Positions 47,879 through 59,711 of a stretch of DNA of 64,000 nucleotides are shown piece after piece. Source of the stretch: Vibrio sp. HB236076 (lineage in GTDB: Bacteria; Pseudomonadota; Gammaproteobacteria; Enterobacterales; Vibrionaceae). Made by a program: the position numbers and the translations under genes. The stretch lies in the NCBI RefSeq assembly GCF_040957575.1, contig NZ_CP162601.1, forward strand, positions 2,232,001 to 2,296,000. The letters are read 5' to 3'. Numbering within the stretch: the first letter of the stretch is position 1; every line of letters begins with the position of its first letter. The notes beneath the pieces are model-generated. The model was not told the origin of the DNA and did not search any database. It was given only the letters and a program-made list of their open reading frames with translations.

Positions 47879-48979
47879 TTGAGCAACAAAATCGTCACAT
47901 TAGAAATCGACTTAGAACCTTCAGATAACCGTAGACTAGCTAGCCTCTGCGGCCCCTTTGATGACAATATCAAACAACTTGAACGTCGTTTAGGGGTAGA
48001 AATCAATCACCGAGGTAATTTCTTTACTATCGTTGGTAAAGCACACACCGCCGCCGCAGCCTTAGATATACTCAAACGCTTGTATGTTGAAACGGCGCCA
48101 GTCAAAGGCCAATTGAGCGATGTTGAGCCTGAGCAAGTGCACCTCGCCATCAAAGAATCTGGTGTACTGGAGCAAAATACCGAATCGGCGATTGCTCACG
48201 GTAAAGAAGTCTTTGTCAAAACCAAAAAAGGCATTATCAAGCCAAGAACACCAAATCAAGCTCAATACTTGATGAACATGGTCACTCATGACATCAGTTT
48301 TGGTATCGGTCCGGCAGGGACTGGCAAAACCTACCTGGCGGTTGCCGCGGCGGTTGATGCCTTAGAACGTCAAGAAATTCGTCGTATCTTACTCACTCGT
48401 CCAGCTGTCGAAGCCGGTGAAAAACTCGGTTTTTTACCCGGTGATCTCAGTCAAAAAGTCGACCCGTACCTACGCCCGCTCTACGATGCATTGTTTGAAA
48501 TGCTCGGTTTTGAACGAGTTGAAAAACTCATCGAGCGCAATGTTATCGAGATTGCGCCCCTAGCCTATATGCGCGGACGTACGTTAAACGACGCCTTTAT
48601 TATTCTCGATGAAAGTCAAAACACCACCGTCGAGCAAATGAAAATGTTCTTAACGCGGATTGGCTTTAATTCTCGCGCTGTCATTACCGGTGACGTGACA
48701 CAAATTGACTTACCTCGCGGAGCGCGTTCTGGATTGCGCCACGCGGTCGAAGTATTAAGTGACGTCGATGAGATTTCATTTAATTTCTTCCAAGCAGAAG
48801 ATGTGGTTCGCCACCCTGTGGTTGCCCGCATCGTCAACGCCTATGAAAAGTGGGAAGTCAAAGATCAAAAAGAACGCAAGGCCATTGAGCAAAAACGCAG
48901 ACAAGAGCGTGAAGCACAACTACTGGCAACGGCTAAAGCGGATCTTACCGCGCAAAATGCGCCGCATGGAGAGTCATAA
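47879..48979 (+). CDS. ybeZ: YbeZ, PhoH-like ATPase
   Basis: 366 aa starting with TTG after GAGAGG. PhoH domain with Walker A GPAGTGKT and Walker [12 protein letters not shown]. Works with the neighbouring RNase YbeY in ribosome quality control and heat response. Its stop codon overlaps the start of ybeY by one base. Confidence 0.94.
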   Translation: MSNKIVTLEIDLEPSDNRRLASLCGPFDDNIKQLERRLGVEINHRGNFFTIVGKAHTAAAALDILKRLYVETAPVKGQLSDVEPEQVHLAIKESGVLEQNTESAIAHGKEVFVKTKKGIIKPRTPNQAQYLMNMVTHDISFGIGPAGTGKTYLAVAAAVDALERQEIRRILLTRPAVEAGEKLGFLPGDLSQKVDPYLRPLYDALFEMLGFERVEKLIERNVIEIAPLAYMRGRTLNDAFIILDESQNTTVEQMKMFLTRIGFNSRAVITGDVTQIDLPRGARSGLRHAVEVLSDVDEISFNFFQAEDVVRHPVVARIVNAYEKWEVKDQKERKAIEQKRRQEREAQLLATAKADLTAQNAPHGES

Positions 48980-49443
48980 TGGACTTGGAATTGGATCTTC
49001 AAATGGCTTGTCAGGACAACCAAGGTTTGCCTGATGAGTCGGATTTTCATCGATGGGCATCACAGGCAATTCAAGCTTTTCAACCGCATGCTGAGCTTAC
49101 TGTGCGCCTCGTCGACGAAACGGAAAGTCAGCAACTCAACGCGGACTATCGCGGCAAAGACAAACCAACCAACGTCTTGTCCTTTCCCTTTGAAGCACCA
49201 CCGGGGATCGAGCTTGACTTGCTCGGTGACTTGATTATTTGTCGACAGGTCGTCGAGCGAGAAGCCAATGAGCAAAATAAAACATTATCGGCGCATTGGG
49301 CGCATATGGTTGTACACGGCTGCTTGCATCTGCTAGGTTATGATCATATCGAGGACAGTGAAGCCGAAGAAATGGAATCACTTGAAACTGAGATAATGCA
49401 AAAATTGGGGTTTAATGACCCCTATGCGGCTGAGAAACAGTAA
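48979..49443 (+). CDS. ybeY: YbeY endoribonuclease / rRNA maturation factor
   Basis: 154 aa. The zinc-binding signature [11 protein letters not shown] (three His) near residue 115 is intact, as is the [16 protein letters not shown] region. Matures 16S rRNA 3' ends and removes faulty 70S ribosomes. Translationally coupled to ybeZ. Confidence 0.96.
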   Translation: MDLELDLQMACQDNQGLPDESDFHRWASQAIQAFQPHAELTVRLVDETESQQLNADYRGKDKPTNVLSFPFEAPPGIELDLLGDLIICRQVVEREANEQNKTLSAHWAHMVVHGCLHLLGYDHIEDSEAEEMESLETEIMQKLGFNDPYAAEKQ

Positions 49444-49456
49444 CAACTGGAAAGGG

Positions 49457-49484
49457 CAAGTACAGCGAGCTTTTGCTGTACTTG
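49457..49484 (+). other. perfect hairpin in the ybeY-corC gap
   Basis: CAAGTACAGC / GCTGTACTTG, ten perfect pairs with an eight-base loop, 14 bases after ybeY. No T-run follows, so it is not a typical terminator. Confidence 0.5.
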
Positions 49485-49544
49485 ACTATCGCCCTTTATA
49501 TGTGGGCTATCGCACGGCAGATAGCATGATCAAATAGAGATACA

Positions 49545-50420
49545 ATGAACGAAGATAACTCGCAAAGTTCGGAAGGTCCGAGTAGAAAGTCCTTCCTTGA
49601 GCGCCTTAGCCAACTTTTTCAAGGTGAACCCAAAGATCGCCAGGAGTTGGTGGATGTCATTAGAGATTCTGAAATTAATGACCTCATCGACCCCGACACC
49701 AGAGACATGCTTGAAGGTGTCATGGCCATTTCAGAGAAGCGAGTAAGAGATATCATGATCCCTCGCTCTCACATGGTCACCATCGACAACACGGACAACC
49801 TAGATGCACTGGTCACTTTAATGACCGATGCCCAGCACTCGCGTTACCCTGTTGTCAATGAAGATAAAGATCACGTTGAAGGCATTTTACTTGCGAAGGA
49901 CTTACTAAAATTTCTCGGTTCAGACAGCGTTAACTTCGACATTACTGAGGTCATTCGACCTGCGGTTGTCGTTCCCGAAAGCAAGCGAGTTGATCGCTTA
50001 CTCAAGGAGTTTCGCGAAGAACGTTATCACATGGCGATTGTCGTGGATGAGTTTGGTGGTGTGTCTGGCTTAGTGACCATTGAAGATATTTTGGAAGAAA
50101 TTGTCGGCGAAATTGAAGATGAATTCGACGATGATGCTGAAAACGACATCCGAAAACTGAGTAAACACACTTATTCAGTCAAAGCCCTCACCACCATTGA
50201 AGACTTTAATCGTACGTTCAACACCCAGTTTCTCGATGACGAAGTGGACACCGTAGGCGGCCTGGTGATGACGGCTTTTGGCCACTTACCCTCCCGAGGT
50301 GAAGTGGTTGAAATCCAAGATTATCACTTTAAAGTAACGACCGCAGACAATCGACGCATTATTCAACTGCAAGTGACCATCCCCGACGATACCACCAAAC
50401 ATCAATCCGCGGATGACTAA
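49545..50420 (+). CDS. corC: CorC/YbeX, CBS-domain magnesium/cobalt transport protein
   Basis: 291 aa, two CBS domains (residues about 70-190: [28 protein letters not shown]) and a C-terminal CorC/HlyC transporter-associated domain. No membrane segment. The name comes from cobalt/magnesium efflux phenotypes; links to ribosome biogenesis fit the neighbourhood with ybeY and ybeZ. Confidence 0.93.
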   Translation: MNEDNSQSSEGPSRKSFLERLSQLFQGEPKDRQELVDVIRDSEINDLIDPDTRDMLEGVMAISEKRVRDIMIPRSHMVTIDNTDNLDALVTLMTDAQHSRYPVVNEDKDHVEGILLAKDLLKFLGSDSVNFDITEVIRPAVVVPESKRVDRLLKEFREERYHMAIVVDEFGGVSGLVTIEDILEEIVGEIEDEFDDDAENDIRKLSKHTYSVKALTTIEDFNRTFNTQFLDDEVDTVGGLVMTAFGHLPSRGEVVEIQDYHFKVTTADNRRIIQLQVTIPDDTTKHQSADD

Positions 50421-50449
50421 TTGCTCTCTATTACTTAAAGAAGACAACG

Positions 50450-51973
50450 ATGAATGACGTTTTTTTTCATCGCCTAAAGCGGCCATTACTGGCCGCTTTT
50501 ATTGGCGCTGCAACCACGCTCGCTTTTGCTCCCTTCTCTTTTTGGCCTATCGCTATTCTCAGCCCTGCATTGTTACTACTGCTGCTAGAACGCAGTCCGA
50601 AGCAAGCCTTTGCCGTTGGTTATGCTTGGGGATTTGGCCAATTTGCCACCGGGATCAGTTGGGTTTATGTGAGTATTGCCAACTTTGGCGGTATGCCTTG
50701 GATTGCTAATATCGCCTTGATGGCAGCACTCATTGCCTACCTGGCGCTGTATACCGGCCTGTTTACCTATTTGCTGCAAAAACTCACACCGCAAAGCGGT
50801 AGTCTGCGTTTATTGCTAGCCGCTCCGGCGTTGTGGATTGTATGTGACTGGCTGCGAGGCTGGGTTATGACTGGTTTTCCGTGGTTGTGGCTTGGATACA
50901 GTCAAATCGATAGCCCACTGGCTTCATTTGCCCCTCTTGGTGGTGTGGCGTTGATTACCGCTTTAATCGTTTTTTGCAGTGGGGCATTGGTGCTGGCTTG
51001 GCAAAAAAAACAGTGGCCTCTTCTGGTCGTGCCCCTCGTTGTTTTCGCCACCGGCTTTGGTCTCCAGGCCGTCGATTGGGTTAAGCCTCAACCACAAAAA
51101 GCCACGCAATTTAGTCTGCTCCAGGGCAACATTGACCAAAAGCTCAAATGGGCTCCTCATCATCGCTGGCCAACCATCATGAAATACACACATTTGACCG
51201 AAGAAAACTGGTCTTCAGACATTATTATCTGGCCAGAAGCGGCGGTTCCAGCTTTTGAAGATGAATTGCCCAGTTTTTTAACTCGTCTCGATGAGGTTGC
51301 CAAAGAAAGTGATGCGGCCATCATGACTGGTATCGTCAATCGAGACAACGAAGGAGATTATTACAATAGTATATTGGCTCTGGGTCAAACCCCTTATGGT
51401 GATTATCACTTTGACTTGTCAAACCGTTACAACAAACATCACTTGTTGCCTTTTGGCGAGTTTGTTCCTTTTCAAGACTTGCTAAGGCCGTTAGCACCGT
51501 TTTTCAACTTGCCGATGTCATCATTTCAGCGCGGTGATTACATACAACCGAACCTGGTGGCCAAAGGGCGCCACTTTGTCTCGGCGTTGTGCTACGAAAT
51601 TATTTTTGGCGAGCAAGTCAGACAGAATGTCACAGAGCAAACCGACTTTTTGTTGACCCTATCCAATGATGCTTGGTTTGGCCATTCTATTGGCCCTTTA
51701 CAGCATATGGAGATCGCTCAAATGCGCGCTCTGGAGTTAGGTAAACCATTAATTCGAGCCACCAACAACGGGGTAACGGCCGTCACAGACCATCGCGGGC
51801 ATATTATCAACGCGCTGCCTCAGTTTGAGACTGGCGTATTAACCCAAACGCTAGTGCCAACCACAGGGAACACGCCTTATCGAACTTTAGGCAGTTGGCC
51901 CTTAATCGCGTTTGTCGCTCTGACCTGTTTGTGGCTATTGTCTCAACGGTTCCTTTCTCGCCGCCAAGAATAA
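50450..51973 (+). CDS. lnt: apolipoprotein N-acyltransferase
   Basis: 507 aa with six N-terminal membrane helices and a periplasmic nitrilase domain containing the Glu-Lys-Cys triad ([28 protein letters not shown]). Adds the third acyl chain to lipoproteins, the last maturation step; several substrates are encoded nearby (LolB, LptE, RlpA, FlgO, FlgP). Directly after corC. Confidence 0.97.
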   Translation: MNDVFFHRLKRPLLAAFIGAATTLAFAPFSFWPIAILSPALLLLLLERSPKQAFAVGYAWGFGQFATGISWVYVSIANFGGMPWIANIALMAALIAYLALYTGLFTYLLQKLTPQSGSLRLLLAAPALWIVCDWLRGWVMTGFPWLWLGYSQIDSPLASFAPLGGVALITALIVFCSGALVLAWQKKQWPLLVVPLVVFATGFGLQAVDWVKPQPQKATQFSLLQGNIDQKLKWAPHHRWPTIMKYTHLTEENWSSDIIIWPEAAVPAFEDELPSFLTRLDEVAKESDAAIMTGIVNRDNEGDYYNSILALGQTPYGDYHFDLSNRYNKHHLLPFGEFVPFQDLLRPLAPFFNLPMSSFQRGDYIQPNLVAKGRHFVSALCYEIIFGEQVRQNVTEQTDFLLTLSNDAWFGHSIGPLQHMEIAQMRALELGKPLIRATNNGVTAVTDHRGHIINALPQFETGVLTQTLVPTTGNTPYRTLGSWPLIAFVALTCLWLLSQRFLSRRQE

Positions 51974-52011
51974 AACACACCCTCGCGGTATTGAGTCGAC
52001 AAAGCATGGGT

Positions 52012-52044
52012 AAAATGGGCGATGTTCCTCGCCCATTTTCTTTA
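52012..52044. terminator. bidirectional intrinsic terminator after lnt
   Basis: AAAATGGGCGA / TCGCCCATTTT plus T-rich flank, between convergent lnt and the DUF1451 gene. Confidence 0.85.
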
Positions 52045-52054
52045 TCCCCTTTCG

Positions 52055-52525
52055 CTATGGGTTGAGTGGCAGGCGCATAAAGCTGTCATGGTGACAATGA
52101 TGGCAGGCCTCAATCACCGTTGGGTGAGTGTATGCCACTTTATGACCACACTCTTCACAGACTAAATACCCCAAACCAATGACATCACCGCTTTGGTAGC
52201 AGCCTTGATGTTCAATATCATCAAAGAGCTCTTGCCATTCAATTTGGGTTTTATCGGTGATATCGAGCAAGTGATGCCAAAGGGTATCATTGAGCGCGAG
52301 CATGAACGGACTGGACTGGCTCTGCTGATATTGATGCGCAAAATCTTGTAGATCCGCATTGATGTAAGCCCGAATCAAAGCCAGTTCGTCTTTGGTTAAA
52401 TCACTGGCTGCCGTCATCACTTGTGTGGATTTTTCCATCACTTTTGACCACTCCCCCGATGAAAGCCTCAGCTGAGAGAAGATGGTGGTGAGCATTTGTT
52501 CATAATCGGCTTTGCGCTTAGACAT
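52055..52525 (-). CDS. ybeL: YbeL/DUF1451 zinc-ribbon protein
   Basis: 156 aa. Helical N-terminal part, then a zinc ribbon with two cysteine pairs (CEECGH and CHHCHH) close to the C terminus. Conserved near leuS in enterobacteria and vibrios; function unknown. Confidence 0.85.
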   Translation of the reverse strand: MSKRKADYEQMLTTIFSQLRLSSGEWSKVMEKSTQVMTAASDLTKDELALIRAYINADLQDFAHQYQQSQSSPFMLALNDTLWHHLLDITDKTQIEWQELFDDIEHQGCYQSGDVIGLGYLVCEECGHKVAYTHPTVIEACHHCHHDSFMRLPLNP

Positions 52526-52646
52526 ATTTGACTCCTTTTATCGTCGCCTGTGTCTTGTTGATAAGGCTTGCTTTAGGTATTCTATGACGATCTAACCCTG
52601 TCTGTTCGAACAGAACTCACAATTTCCAAGATTACGGATATCATCG

Positions 52647-55220
52647 ATGCAAGAACAATACAACCCCAAAGAGATTGAACAACAAGTTCAACAACATTGG
52701 GAAGAGAACAACACCTTTGTGGTTACAGAACAACCGAACAAAGAAAAATTTTACTGCCTCTCTATGTTCCCCTACCCCAGTGGGCGACTCCACATGGGGC
52801 ACGTACGTAACTACACTATCGGTGACGTGGTTTCTCGTTTTCAACGCCTACAGGGCAAAAACGTTATGCAGCCCATCGGTTGGGACGCCTTTGGTCTTCC
52901 TGCTGAAAATGCAGCAGTCAAAAATAAAACCGCTCCCGCCCCTTGGACTTATGAAAACATCGAGTACATGAAAAACCAACTCAAACTATTGGGCTTTGGT
53001 TATGATTGGAATCGCGAATTTGCCACTTGCCGTCCTGAGTACTACCGCTGGGAACAAGAGTTCTTTACCAAACTGTACGAAAAAGGCCTAGTGTATAAAA
53101 AAACGTCATCGGTCAACTGGTGTCCACACGATCAAACCGTATTGGCCAACGAGCAAGTAGAAGACGGCTGTTGTTGGCGCTGTGATACGCCGGTCGAACA
53201 AAAAGAGATCCCACAGTGGTTCATTAAGATCACAGCGTATGCGCAAGAACTTCTCGACGAGCTCGATAATCTTGATGGCTGGCCAGAGATGGTAAAAACC
53301 ATGCAGCGCAACTGGATTGGCCGTTCTGAAGGCGTTGAACTGACGTTTGCCGTCAAAGGTCAACAAGATCTGGAAGTCTACACAACGCGTCCAGATACCT
53401 TAATGGGTGTCACGTACGTCGGTATTGCTGCAGGGCACCCCCTTGCCGCCGTCGCCGCCAAAAACAACCCAGCACTGGCTGAATTTATCGAAGAATGCAA
53501 AAACACCAAAGTTGCCGAAGCAGAATTGGCAACGATGGAGAAAAAAGGCATGGATACGGGGCTCACCGCTATCCACCCACTTAATGGCCGTGAAGTGCCT
53601 GTCTATGTCGCTAACTTTGTTTTGATGGATTACGGCACTGGAGCCGTGATGGCCGTTCCTGCTCACGATCAACGCGACTTCGAATTTGCAACGAAATACG
53701 GTCTTGATATTCAAGCGGTCATCCAACCTGAAGACGGCAGTGAACTGGACCTATCTGAGCAAGCTTACACTGAAAAAGGCACCTTGTTTAACTCAGGAGA
53801 GTTTGATGGCCTTGAATTCCAAGCGGCCTTTGATGCCATTGCAGCTAAACTAGAGGCCTTGGGCAAAGGACATAAAACGGTTAACTTCCGCCTACGTGAC
53901 TGGGGGGTATCTCGTCAGCGTTACTGGGGCGCCCCCATTCCAATGGTCACAACGCAAGACGGTGAAGTACACCCGGTTCCCGCCGATCAACTGCCCGTCG
54001 TTTTACCTGAAGACGTTGTGATGGATGGAGTAACAAGCCCAATCAAAGCAGACCCAGAGTGGGCTAAAACCACCTTTAATGGTGAACCGGCCCTGCGTGA
54101 GACCGATACCTTCGACACCTTTATGGAGTCTTCTTGGTATTATGCGCGTTACTGCTCACCACAAGCGGATGACATTCTTGATCCAGAAAAAGCAAACTAC
54201 TGGCTTCCTGTCGATCAATACATCGGTGGTATCGAACACGCTTGTATGCACTTGCTTTACTCGCGCTTCTTCCACAAACTGCTGCGCGACGCAGGGTACG
54301 TTTCTTCTGACGAGCCATTCAAGAAGTTATTGTGTCAAGGCATGGTGTTAGCGGATGCCTTCTATCACACCAATGAAAAAGGCACCAAAGAATGGGTCGC
54401 ACCAACCGATGTCGCGGTTGAGCGAGATGGCAAGGGCAACATCACTTCTGCGGTCGACAACCAAGGCCGTGACGTGGTTCACTCGGGCATGATCAAAATG
54501 TCTAAGTCGAAAAACAACGGTATTGACCCTCAAGAAATGGTGGATAAATACGGCGCAGACACGGTGCGTTTGTTCATGATGTTTGCTTCCCCTGCTGACA
54601 TGACGCTAGAGTGGCAAGAGTCTGGCGTAGAAGGTGCCAACCGCTTCTTAAAACGCGTTTGGAAACTCGTTCGTGAACATATTGATGGCGGTGAGGTCGA
54701 AGCATTAGCGCCTGCGGCCTTGAGCAATCAACAAAAGGCATTGCGTCGCGATGTTCACAAAACGATCGCTAAAGTCACCGATGACGTAGAACGCCGTCAA
54801 ACCTTTAATACCGCGATTGCGGCCATTATGGAGTTGATGAACAAACTGGCTAAAGCCCCTCAAGACGATGCTCAAGATCGCGCTATTCTAGACGAAGCAC
54901 TAAAAGCCATTGTCGTGATGCTGTCGCCGATCACGCCACACATTTGCTTTGAAATGTGGCAAGCACTCGGTGAACAAGATATCGATAATACCGCTTGGCC
55001 TCGTTACGATGAGCAAGCCTTAGTCGAAGATGAAAAACTCATCGTGGTACAAGTCAACGGTAAATTGCGTGCCAAATTAACCGTGGCTGCTGATGCCACT
55101 AAAGAAGCGGTGGAAGCCATGGGTCTAGCCGATGAAAATGTGACGAAATTTACCGAAGGTAAAACGATTCGCAAAGTGATTTATGTGCCAGGCAAATTGC
55201 TTAACATTGTGGCAAACTAA
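52647..55220 (+). CDS. leuS: leucyl-tRNA synthetase
   Basis: 857 aa class I synthetase: HMGH motif in [17 protein letters not shown]1 editing domain (residues about 225-415, with [11 protein letters not shown]), KMSKSKNNG near residue 620, C-terminal tRNA-binding part. Charges tRNA-Leu, six copies of which lie 8 kb away. Heads the leuS-lptE-holA series. Confidence 0.98.
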   Translation: MQEQYNPKEIEQQVQQHWEENNTFVVTEQPNKEKFYCLSMFPYPSGRLHMGHVRNYTIGDVVSRFQRLQGKNVMQPIGWDAFGLPAENAAVKNKTAPAPWTYENIEYMKNQLKLLGFGYDWNREFATCRPEYYRWEQEFFTKLYEKGLVYKKTSSVNWCPHDQTVLANEQVEDGCCWRCDTPVEQKEIPQWFIKITAYAQELLDELDNLDGWPEMVKTMQRNWIGRSEGVELTFAVKGQQDLEVYTTRPDTLMGVTYVGIAAGHPLAAVAAKNNPALAEFIEECKNTKVAEAELATMEKKGMDTGLTAIHPLNGREVPVYVANFVLMDYGTGAVMAVPAHDQRDFEFATKYGLDIQAVIQPEDGSELDLSEQAYTEKGTLFNSGEFDGLEFQAAFDAIAAKLEALGKGHKTVNFRLRDWGVSRQRYWGAPIPMVTTQDGEVHPVPADQLPVVLPEDVVMDGVTSPIKADPEWAKTTFNGEPALRETDTFDTFMESSWYYARYCSPQADDILDPEKANYWLPVDQYIGGIEHACMHLLYSRFFHKLLRDAGYVSSDEPFKKLLCQGMVLADAFYHTNEKGTKEWVAPTDVAVERDGKGNITSAVDNQGRDVVHSGMIKMSKSKNNGIDPQEMVDKYGADTVRLFMMFASPADMTLEWQESGVEGANRFLKRVWKLVREHIDGGEVEALAPAALSNQQKALRRDVHKTIAKVTDDVERRQTFNTAIAAIMELMNKLAKAPQDDAQDRAILDEALKAIVVMLSPITPHICFEMWQALGEQDIDNTAWPRYDEQALVEDEKLIVVQVNGKLRAKLTVAADATKEAVEAMGLADENVTKFTEGKTIRKVIYVPGKLLNIVAN

Positions 55221-55247
55221 GCCAAGTAAATAACAAAAACTCAGCAC

Positions 55248-55276
55248 AAACAGGGCTAGTGTGGCCCTGTTTATTT
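55248..55276 (+). terminator. intrinsic terminator after leuS
   Basis: AAACAGGGC / GCCCTGTTT with seven-base loop and T-rich tail. Confidence 0.75.
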
Positions 55277-55369
55277 ATCTTAGTTCATTGAACAATCCCT
55301 CTTGTCAGTATCGAACGAGATTGGGACACAGTGACCTAAGATAAATCACTCAATACAAAGAGCTTATTA

Positions 55370-55906
55370 ATGCAATTAACATCTTTTCTCAAAGTGACCT
55401 GCACATTAGGTCTGATTACCCTACTATCGGCATGTGGCTTTCACCTCAGAGATGAGTACATTGTGCCTGAAGAACTGCATCAATTGTCGTTTACCAGTAA
55501 CGATGACTACAGTTACTTCTCTCGTCAAGTGGTGACGCAATTGAAACGCAATGACATTAACATTGTACCGATTTCAGAAAAGATCCCAAGCTTGCGCATT
55601 ATCAGTACCAACATGAGCTCTCGTACACTGTCTTTGTATCAAAACGCCCAAGAAGCGGAAAAAGAACTCACCTATAAAGTCCAATACTCGGTCACTATCC
55701 CTGAAATTGGCATTCAAAAGTACACCATTTCAGTCAGCCGTAATTACCTTGAAAACTCGCTGGTGGCTTTGGCTAAATCAGTCGAAAAAGAGTTGATAGA
55801 GAAAGAGATGTACGACCAAGCGGCCAGTCAAATGATGCGTCAACTCGGTCGAGTCAAAGCCAAATACGAAGACGAAGAAAATAATGTGGCCAACTCAAGC
55901 AATTAA
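55370..55906 (+). CDS. lptE: LptE, LPS-assembly lipoprotein
   Basis: 178 aa with lipobox LLSAC (Cys22) followed by the conserved GFHLR start of mature LptE. Plugs the LptD barrel in the outer membrane and supports lipopolysaccharide insertion. Between leuS and holA as in E. coli. Confidence 0.94.
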   Translation: MQLTSFLKVTCTLGLITLLSACGFHLRDEYIVPEELHQLSFTSNDDYSYFSRQVVTQLKRNDINIVPISEKIPSLRIISTNMSSRTLSLYQNAQEAEKELTYKVQYSVTIPEIGIQKYTISVSRNYLENSLVALAKSVEKELIEKEMYDQAASQMMRQLGRVKAKYEDEENNVANSSN

Positions 55907-55923
55907 TCTGGTCGTTGATTACT

Positions 55924-56949
55924 ATGCGTATTTTTGCTGACCGTTTACAAGAACAATTACAACGCGGGTTGAGCCCGGCCTATTTGCTGGTCGGCAACGA
56001 CCCCCTGTTGCTTGAAGAAAGCCGTCAATCCATTCGCCGTCAAGCTAAAACGCAGGGCTATGAAGAGGTGCATCGGTTTACTTTGGATCAAAGTATTGAA
56101 TGGGATCGCGTCTACGACTGCTTTCAATCCATGAGTCTATTTTGTGAACAGCAAGTCGTTGAGATAGACATTCCAGAAAGCGGTGTCAGCGCGACACAAG
56201 CCAAGCCACTGCTCGAGCTTATCCCACTTTTTAACCCGCAAACCTTGCTGATCATCGTGGCCAATAAGCTGCCTAAAGCGCAAGAAAAAGCCAAATGGTT
56301 TAGCGAACTCAGTAAGCAATCACTTTGGGTTCAATGCCTAACGCCTGACGTTAAGCACCTGCCCCGCTGGGTGGCTAATCGCTGCCAACAACTTGGGCTA
56401 CGGGCTGATGACGCCAGTGTTCAGATGCTCGCTCAATGGCATGAAGGTAATTTACTGGCGTTAAAACAAAGCCTTGAAAAATTGACTTTGCTTTATCCCG
56501 ATGGCCAGTTAACCTTGATCCGCGTCGAAGAGGCGCTCAGTCGACATTATCACTATACCCCTTTTCAGTGGTTAGACGCTCTACTCGACGGTAAGGCCAA
56601 GCGGGCCCTAAAAATTCTTCACCAGCTCGACAGCGAAGGCGTAGAAATCACGATTTTATTAAGAACGCTACAAAAAGAGCTGCTCACTTTAATAAAGCTG
56701 CAGCGGCTGAGCGGAGAAATGCCCATGGGTAAAGCTTTCGATCAATTGAGAGTGTGGCAAAATAAAAGACCGGCCTATCACGCTGCCCTGTCGCGTCTAG
56801 ACCTAAATGAGCTTCAAAGGGCGATGAAAAAACTCAGCCAACTTGAACTTGAGGTTAAAACTCAATACGATCGGACATCTTGGCCTGGTTTGGCCGAGCT
56901 CAGTATCGACTTATGCCAACCTGAGCGCAAAGTCATCGCCTCTCTATAA
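55924..56949 (+). CDS. holA: DNA polymerase III delta subunit
   Basis: 341 aa from ATG 55924; a TTG three codons earlier opens the longest frame. Clamp-loader subunit that opens the beta ring. N-terminal RIFADRLQEQL and AYLLVGNDPLLLEES match HolA proteins. It lies 17 bases after lptE. Confidence 0.95.
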   Translation: MRIFADRLQEQLQRGLSPAYLLVGNDPLLLEESRQSIRRQAKTQGYEEVHRFTLDQSIEWDRVYDCFQSMSLFCEQQVVEIDIPESGVSATQAKPLLELIPLFNPQTLLIIVANKLPKAQEKAKWFSELSKQSLWVQCLTPDVKHLPRWVANRCQQLGLRADDASVQMLAQWHEGNLLALKQSLEKLTLLYPDGQLTLIRVEEALSRHYHYTPFQWLDALLDGKAKRALKILHQLDSEGVEITILLRTLQKELLTLIKLQRLSGEMPMGKAFDQLRVWQNKRPAYHAALSRLDLNELQRAMKKLSQLELEVKTQYDRTSWPGLAELSIDLCQPERKVIASL

Positions 56950-56994
56950 CCATTATAAATTATTGTTATACCGCTATTAAATAAGGAACCCTGT

Positions 56995-57312
56995 GTGCTT
57001 CAAGAACAACTGATCCACCTACTTGCTGACAAAGCTGATGATATGAAAGCAGAAGACATTATCACCCTCGATGTTTCTGATAAATCGAATATTACTGACA
57101 CCATGATCATCTGTACTGGTACGTCTAAGCGCCACGTTTCCTCGATCGCTTCACACGTTGCCAATGAGCTCAAAAAATTGGGGCTCACTCCGATTGGCAT
57201 CGACGGAGAAGCCGAAGGCGAATGGGTCGTGGTCGATATGGGTTCAAGCATGTTGCACGTACTGCAGCCACAATTTCGCGAACTGTATCAACTAGAAAAA
57301 CTTTGGGGCTAA
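56995..57312 (+). CDS. rsfS: ribosomal silencing factor RsfS
   Basis: 105 aa from GTG with AAGGA upstream. RsfS/Iojap family, which binds ribosomal protein L14 and blocks subunit joining when nutrients are short. The DVSDKSNITDTMIICTG segment is typical. Its stop is followed immediately by the ATG of rlmH. Confidence 0.95.
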   Translation: MLQEQLIHLLADKADDMKAEDIITLDVSDKSNITDTMIICTGTSKRHVSSIASHVANELKKLGLTPIGIDGEAEGEWVVVDMGSSMLHVLQPQFRELYQLEKLWG

Positions 57313-57786
57313 ATGGTGAAGATCCAACTTATTGCCGTGGGTACTAAAATGCCTAAATGGGTTGAAGAGGGCTTTCAAGAGTATCGACGCCGCTTCCCAC
57401 ATGATATGCCATTAGAATTGGTTGAGATTACAGCAGGTAAACGAGGTAAAAATGCCGACATTGCAAGAATTTTGCAAAAAGAAGGCGAAGCGATGCTCAA
57501 TGCCGTGCCCAAAGGCAATCGAATTGTTACACTCGACATTCCCGGTAAACCCTGGAATACCGAGCAATTAGCCCAGCAATTGGAAAGTTGGAAGCTCGAC
57601 GCCCGCGATGTTTCAATTTTAATTGGCGGCCCTGAAGGATTAGCCCCGGCCTGTAAAGCCGCTGCGGATCAATCTTGGTCTCTTTCACCGCTGACACTGC
57701 CTCACCCTCTCGTACGTGTCATGATGGCGGAGAGTTTATATCGCGCGTGGAGCATAACGACGAATCACCCGTACCACCGAGAATAA
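57313..57786 (+). CDS. rlmH: RlmH, 23S rRNA pseudouridine-1915 N3-methyltransferase
   Basis: 157 aa SPOUT methyltransferase with the knot motifs [11 protein letters not shown] and [17 protein letters not shown]. Modifies helix 69 of 23S rRNA. Directly coupled to rsfS. Confidence 0.96.
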   Translation: MVKIQLIAVGTKMPKWVEEGFQEYRRRFPHDMPLELVEITAGKRGKNADIARILQKEGEAMLNAVPKGNRIVTLDIPGKPWNTEQLAQQLESWKLDARDVSILIGGPEGLAPACKAAADQSWSLSPLTLPHPLVRVMMAESLYRAWSITTNHPYHRE

Positions 57787-57792
57787 GCATTC

Positions 57793-59709
57793 ATGTTACG
57801 ACGACGTAGCCAAATCAGAGATTATCAAGCAGAAGCACGATTGTTTAGAAATCGTGCTGTGGTTGCCTTTCTTGGTATTTTAGTCCTGTTAAGCGTACTG
57901 GTTGCGAACCTGTACAATATTCAAGTCAATCAGTTTCAAGACTACAAAACACGATCCAATGACAACCGGATCAAAATCGTACCGATTGCACCGACTCGGG
58001 GCTTAATCTACGACAGAAACGGCGTGTTATTAGCTGAAAACCGCCCGGTTTTTACCTTGCAACTCACCCCGGAAAAAATCGATGATATCGATGCCACCAT
58101 TGCTCAATTAAAGCAATTTTTACCCATTACCGATGACGATATTGCCGACTTCCAAAAAGAGCGGCGTCGCTTCCATCGCTTCCAATCTGTACCACTAAAA
58201 TCACAACTGACTGAAAAACAAGTCGCGGTGTTCTCGGTCAATCAATACAAGTTTCCCGGCGTCGAAGTCAGCGCTTCGCTAAAGCGATTTTATCCCTACG
58301 GGCAAATACTCACCCATGTCCTTGGTTATGTATCACGTATCAACGACAAGGACCTACAACGACTCGCTCGAGAGGACAAAGCGTCTAATTACAAAGCCAC
58401 CCACGACATCGGAAAACTGGGGGTTGAAAAGTACTACGAAGATTTACTGCATGGCACATCTGGCTACCAAGAGGTCGAAGTCAACAGCCGAGGTCGGGTG
58501 ATCCGGACACTGAAATACGTCCCACCAACGCCGGGGAAAGATCTCGTCCTCAACATCGATATTGAACTGCAACAATACGTGCATCAACTAATGGGAGAGC
58601 GCCGTGGCAGTGCGATTGTCCTCGACCCGAAAGACGATGGTGTATTGGCCATGGTGTCTACCCCAAGCTATGACCCGAACCAATTTGTCAATGGTATCTC
58701 AAGCAAGCAATACGCGTCACTGCTACAAGATAAAAATCGTCCATTGGTCAATCGCGCTACCTTGGGGATTTATCCGCCAGCGTCTACGGTTAAACCTTTT
58801 ATTTCGGTGGCGGCGCTAACAGAAGGGGTGATTACGCCAAATACCACTCGCAACGATCCCGGCTACTGGCAGATCCCCAATTCAAACACCCGCCCATATC
58901 GAGATTGGCTGCGCTGGGGCCACGGAACGGTTGATGTCCTAAAAGCCCTTGAAGAGTCGGTCGATACCTTTTATTACCAAGTCGCTTATGATTTAGGAAT
59001 AGACAGGATCTCAAGTTGGATGAACTTATTTGGCTTTGGCAAATACACAGGTATTGATATCTATGAAGAGAGCCAAGCCAATATGCCGACTCGCGAATGG
59101 AAACGCGCTCGTCACAATATTCCATGGTACAAAGGTGACACAATTCCGGTTGGCATCGGTCAAGGTTATTGGACCGCAACGCCAATTCAAATTGCCAAAG
59201 CCACATCCGTATTGGTCAACGATGGCAAAGTCATGGCTCCGCACCTACTTAAAGCAACCATCGAAAACAGCCACCCTATCGATTCGCAACAGGCTGAGCC
59301 TTTTGATCCCTACCCCCCTATCGAAAATGTGCCACAAAAATATTGGAACATCGCCAAACAAGGGATGCACTTAGTCAATACTGGGGCCCGAGGCACAGCA
59401 AGGCGCGCCTTTTTTGGCGCCAAATATGAAAGTGCTGGGAAATCGGGAACCGCGCAAGTATTTGGCTTGTCTGAAAACGAAAAATACAACGCCGATGAAC
59501 TGGCTGAGCATTTACGCGATCACGCCCTCTATACCTCCTTTGCGCCTTTTGACGATCCTAAGGCCGTTGTCACTGTTGTGCTTGAAAATGCGGGTGGTGG
59601 TTCTTCTCACGGTGCGCCAGTGGCACGAAAAATATTTGATTACTTGTTGCTACCACACAAAAGCGATCAAGACGGCGGTGAAGTATCGCCACCCACAGAG
59701 GAACACTAA
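57793..59709 (+). CDS. mrdA: penicillin-binding protein 2 (elongasome transpeptidase)
   Basis: 638 aa: one N-terminal membrane helix (residues about 22-45), PBP dimerisation domain with RGLIYDRNG, and transpeptidase domain with active-site STVKPF, SxN-type region and KSGTAQ. Synthesises side-wall peptidoglycan together with RodA, encoded two bases downstream. Confidence 0.97.
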   Translation: MLRRRSQIRDYQAEARLFRNRAVVAFLGILVLLSVLVANLYNIQVNQFQDYKTRSNDNRIKIVPIAPTRGLIYDRNGVLLAENRPVFTLQLTPEKIDDIDATIAQLKQFLPITDDDIADFQKERRRFHRFQSVPLKSQLTEKQVAVFSVNQYKFPGVEVSASLKRFYPYGQILTHVLGYVSRINDKDLQRLAREDKASNYKATHDIGKLGVEKYYEDLLHGTSGYQEVEVNSRGRVIRTLKYVPPTPGKDLVLNIDIELQQYVHQLMGERRGSAIVLDPKDDGVLAMVSTPSYDPNQFVNGISSKQYASLLQDKNRPLVNRATLGIYPPASTVKPFISVAALTEGVITPNTTRNDPGYWQIPNSNTRPYRDWLRWGHGTVDVLKALEESVDTFYYQVAYDLGIDRISSWMNLFGFGKYTGIDIYEESQANMPTREWKRARHNIPWYKGDTIPVGIGQGYWTATPIQIAKATSVLVNDGKVMAPHLLKATIENSHPIDSQQAEPFDPYPPIENVPQKYWNIAKQGMHLVNTGARGTARRAFFGAKYESAGKSGTAQVFGLSENEKYNADELAEHLRDHALYTSFAPFDDPKAVVTVVLENAGGGSSHGAPVARKIFDYLLLPHKSDQDGGEVSPPTEEH

Positions 59710-59711
59710 CC

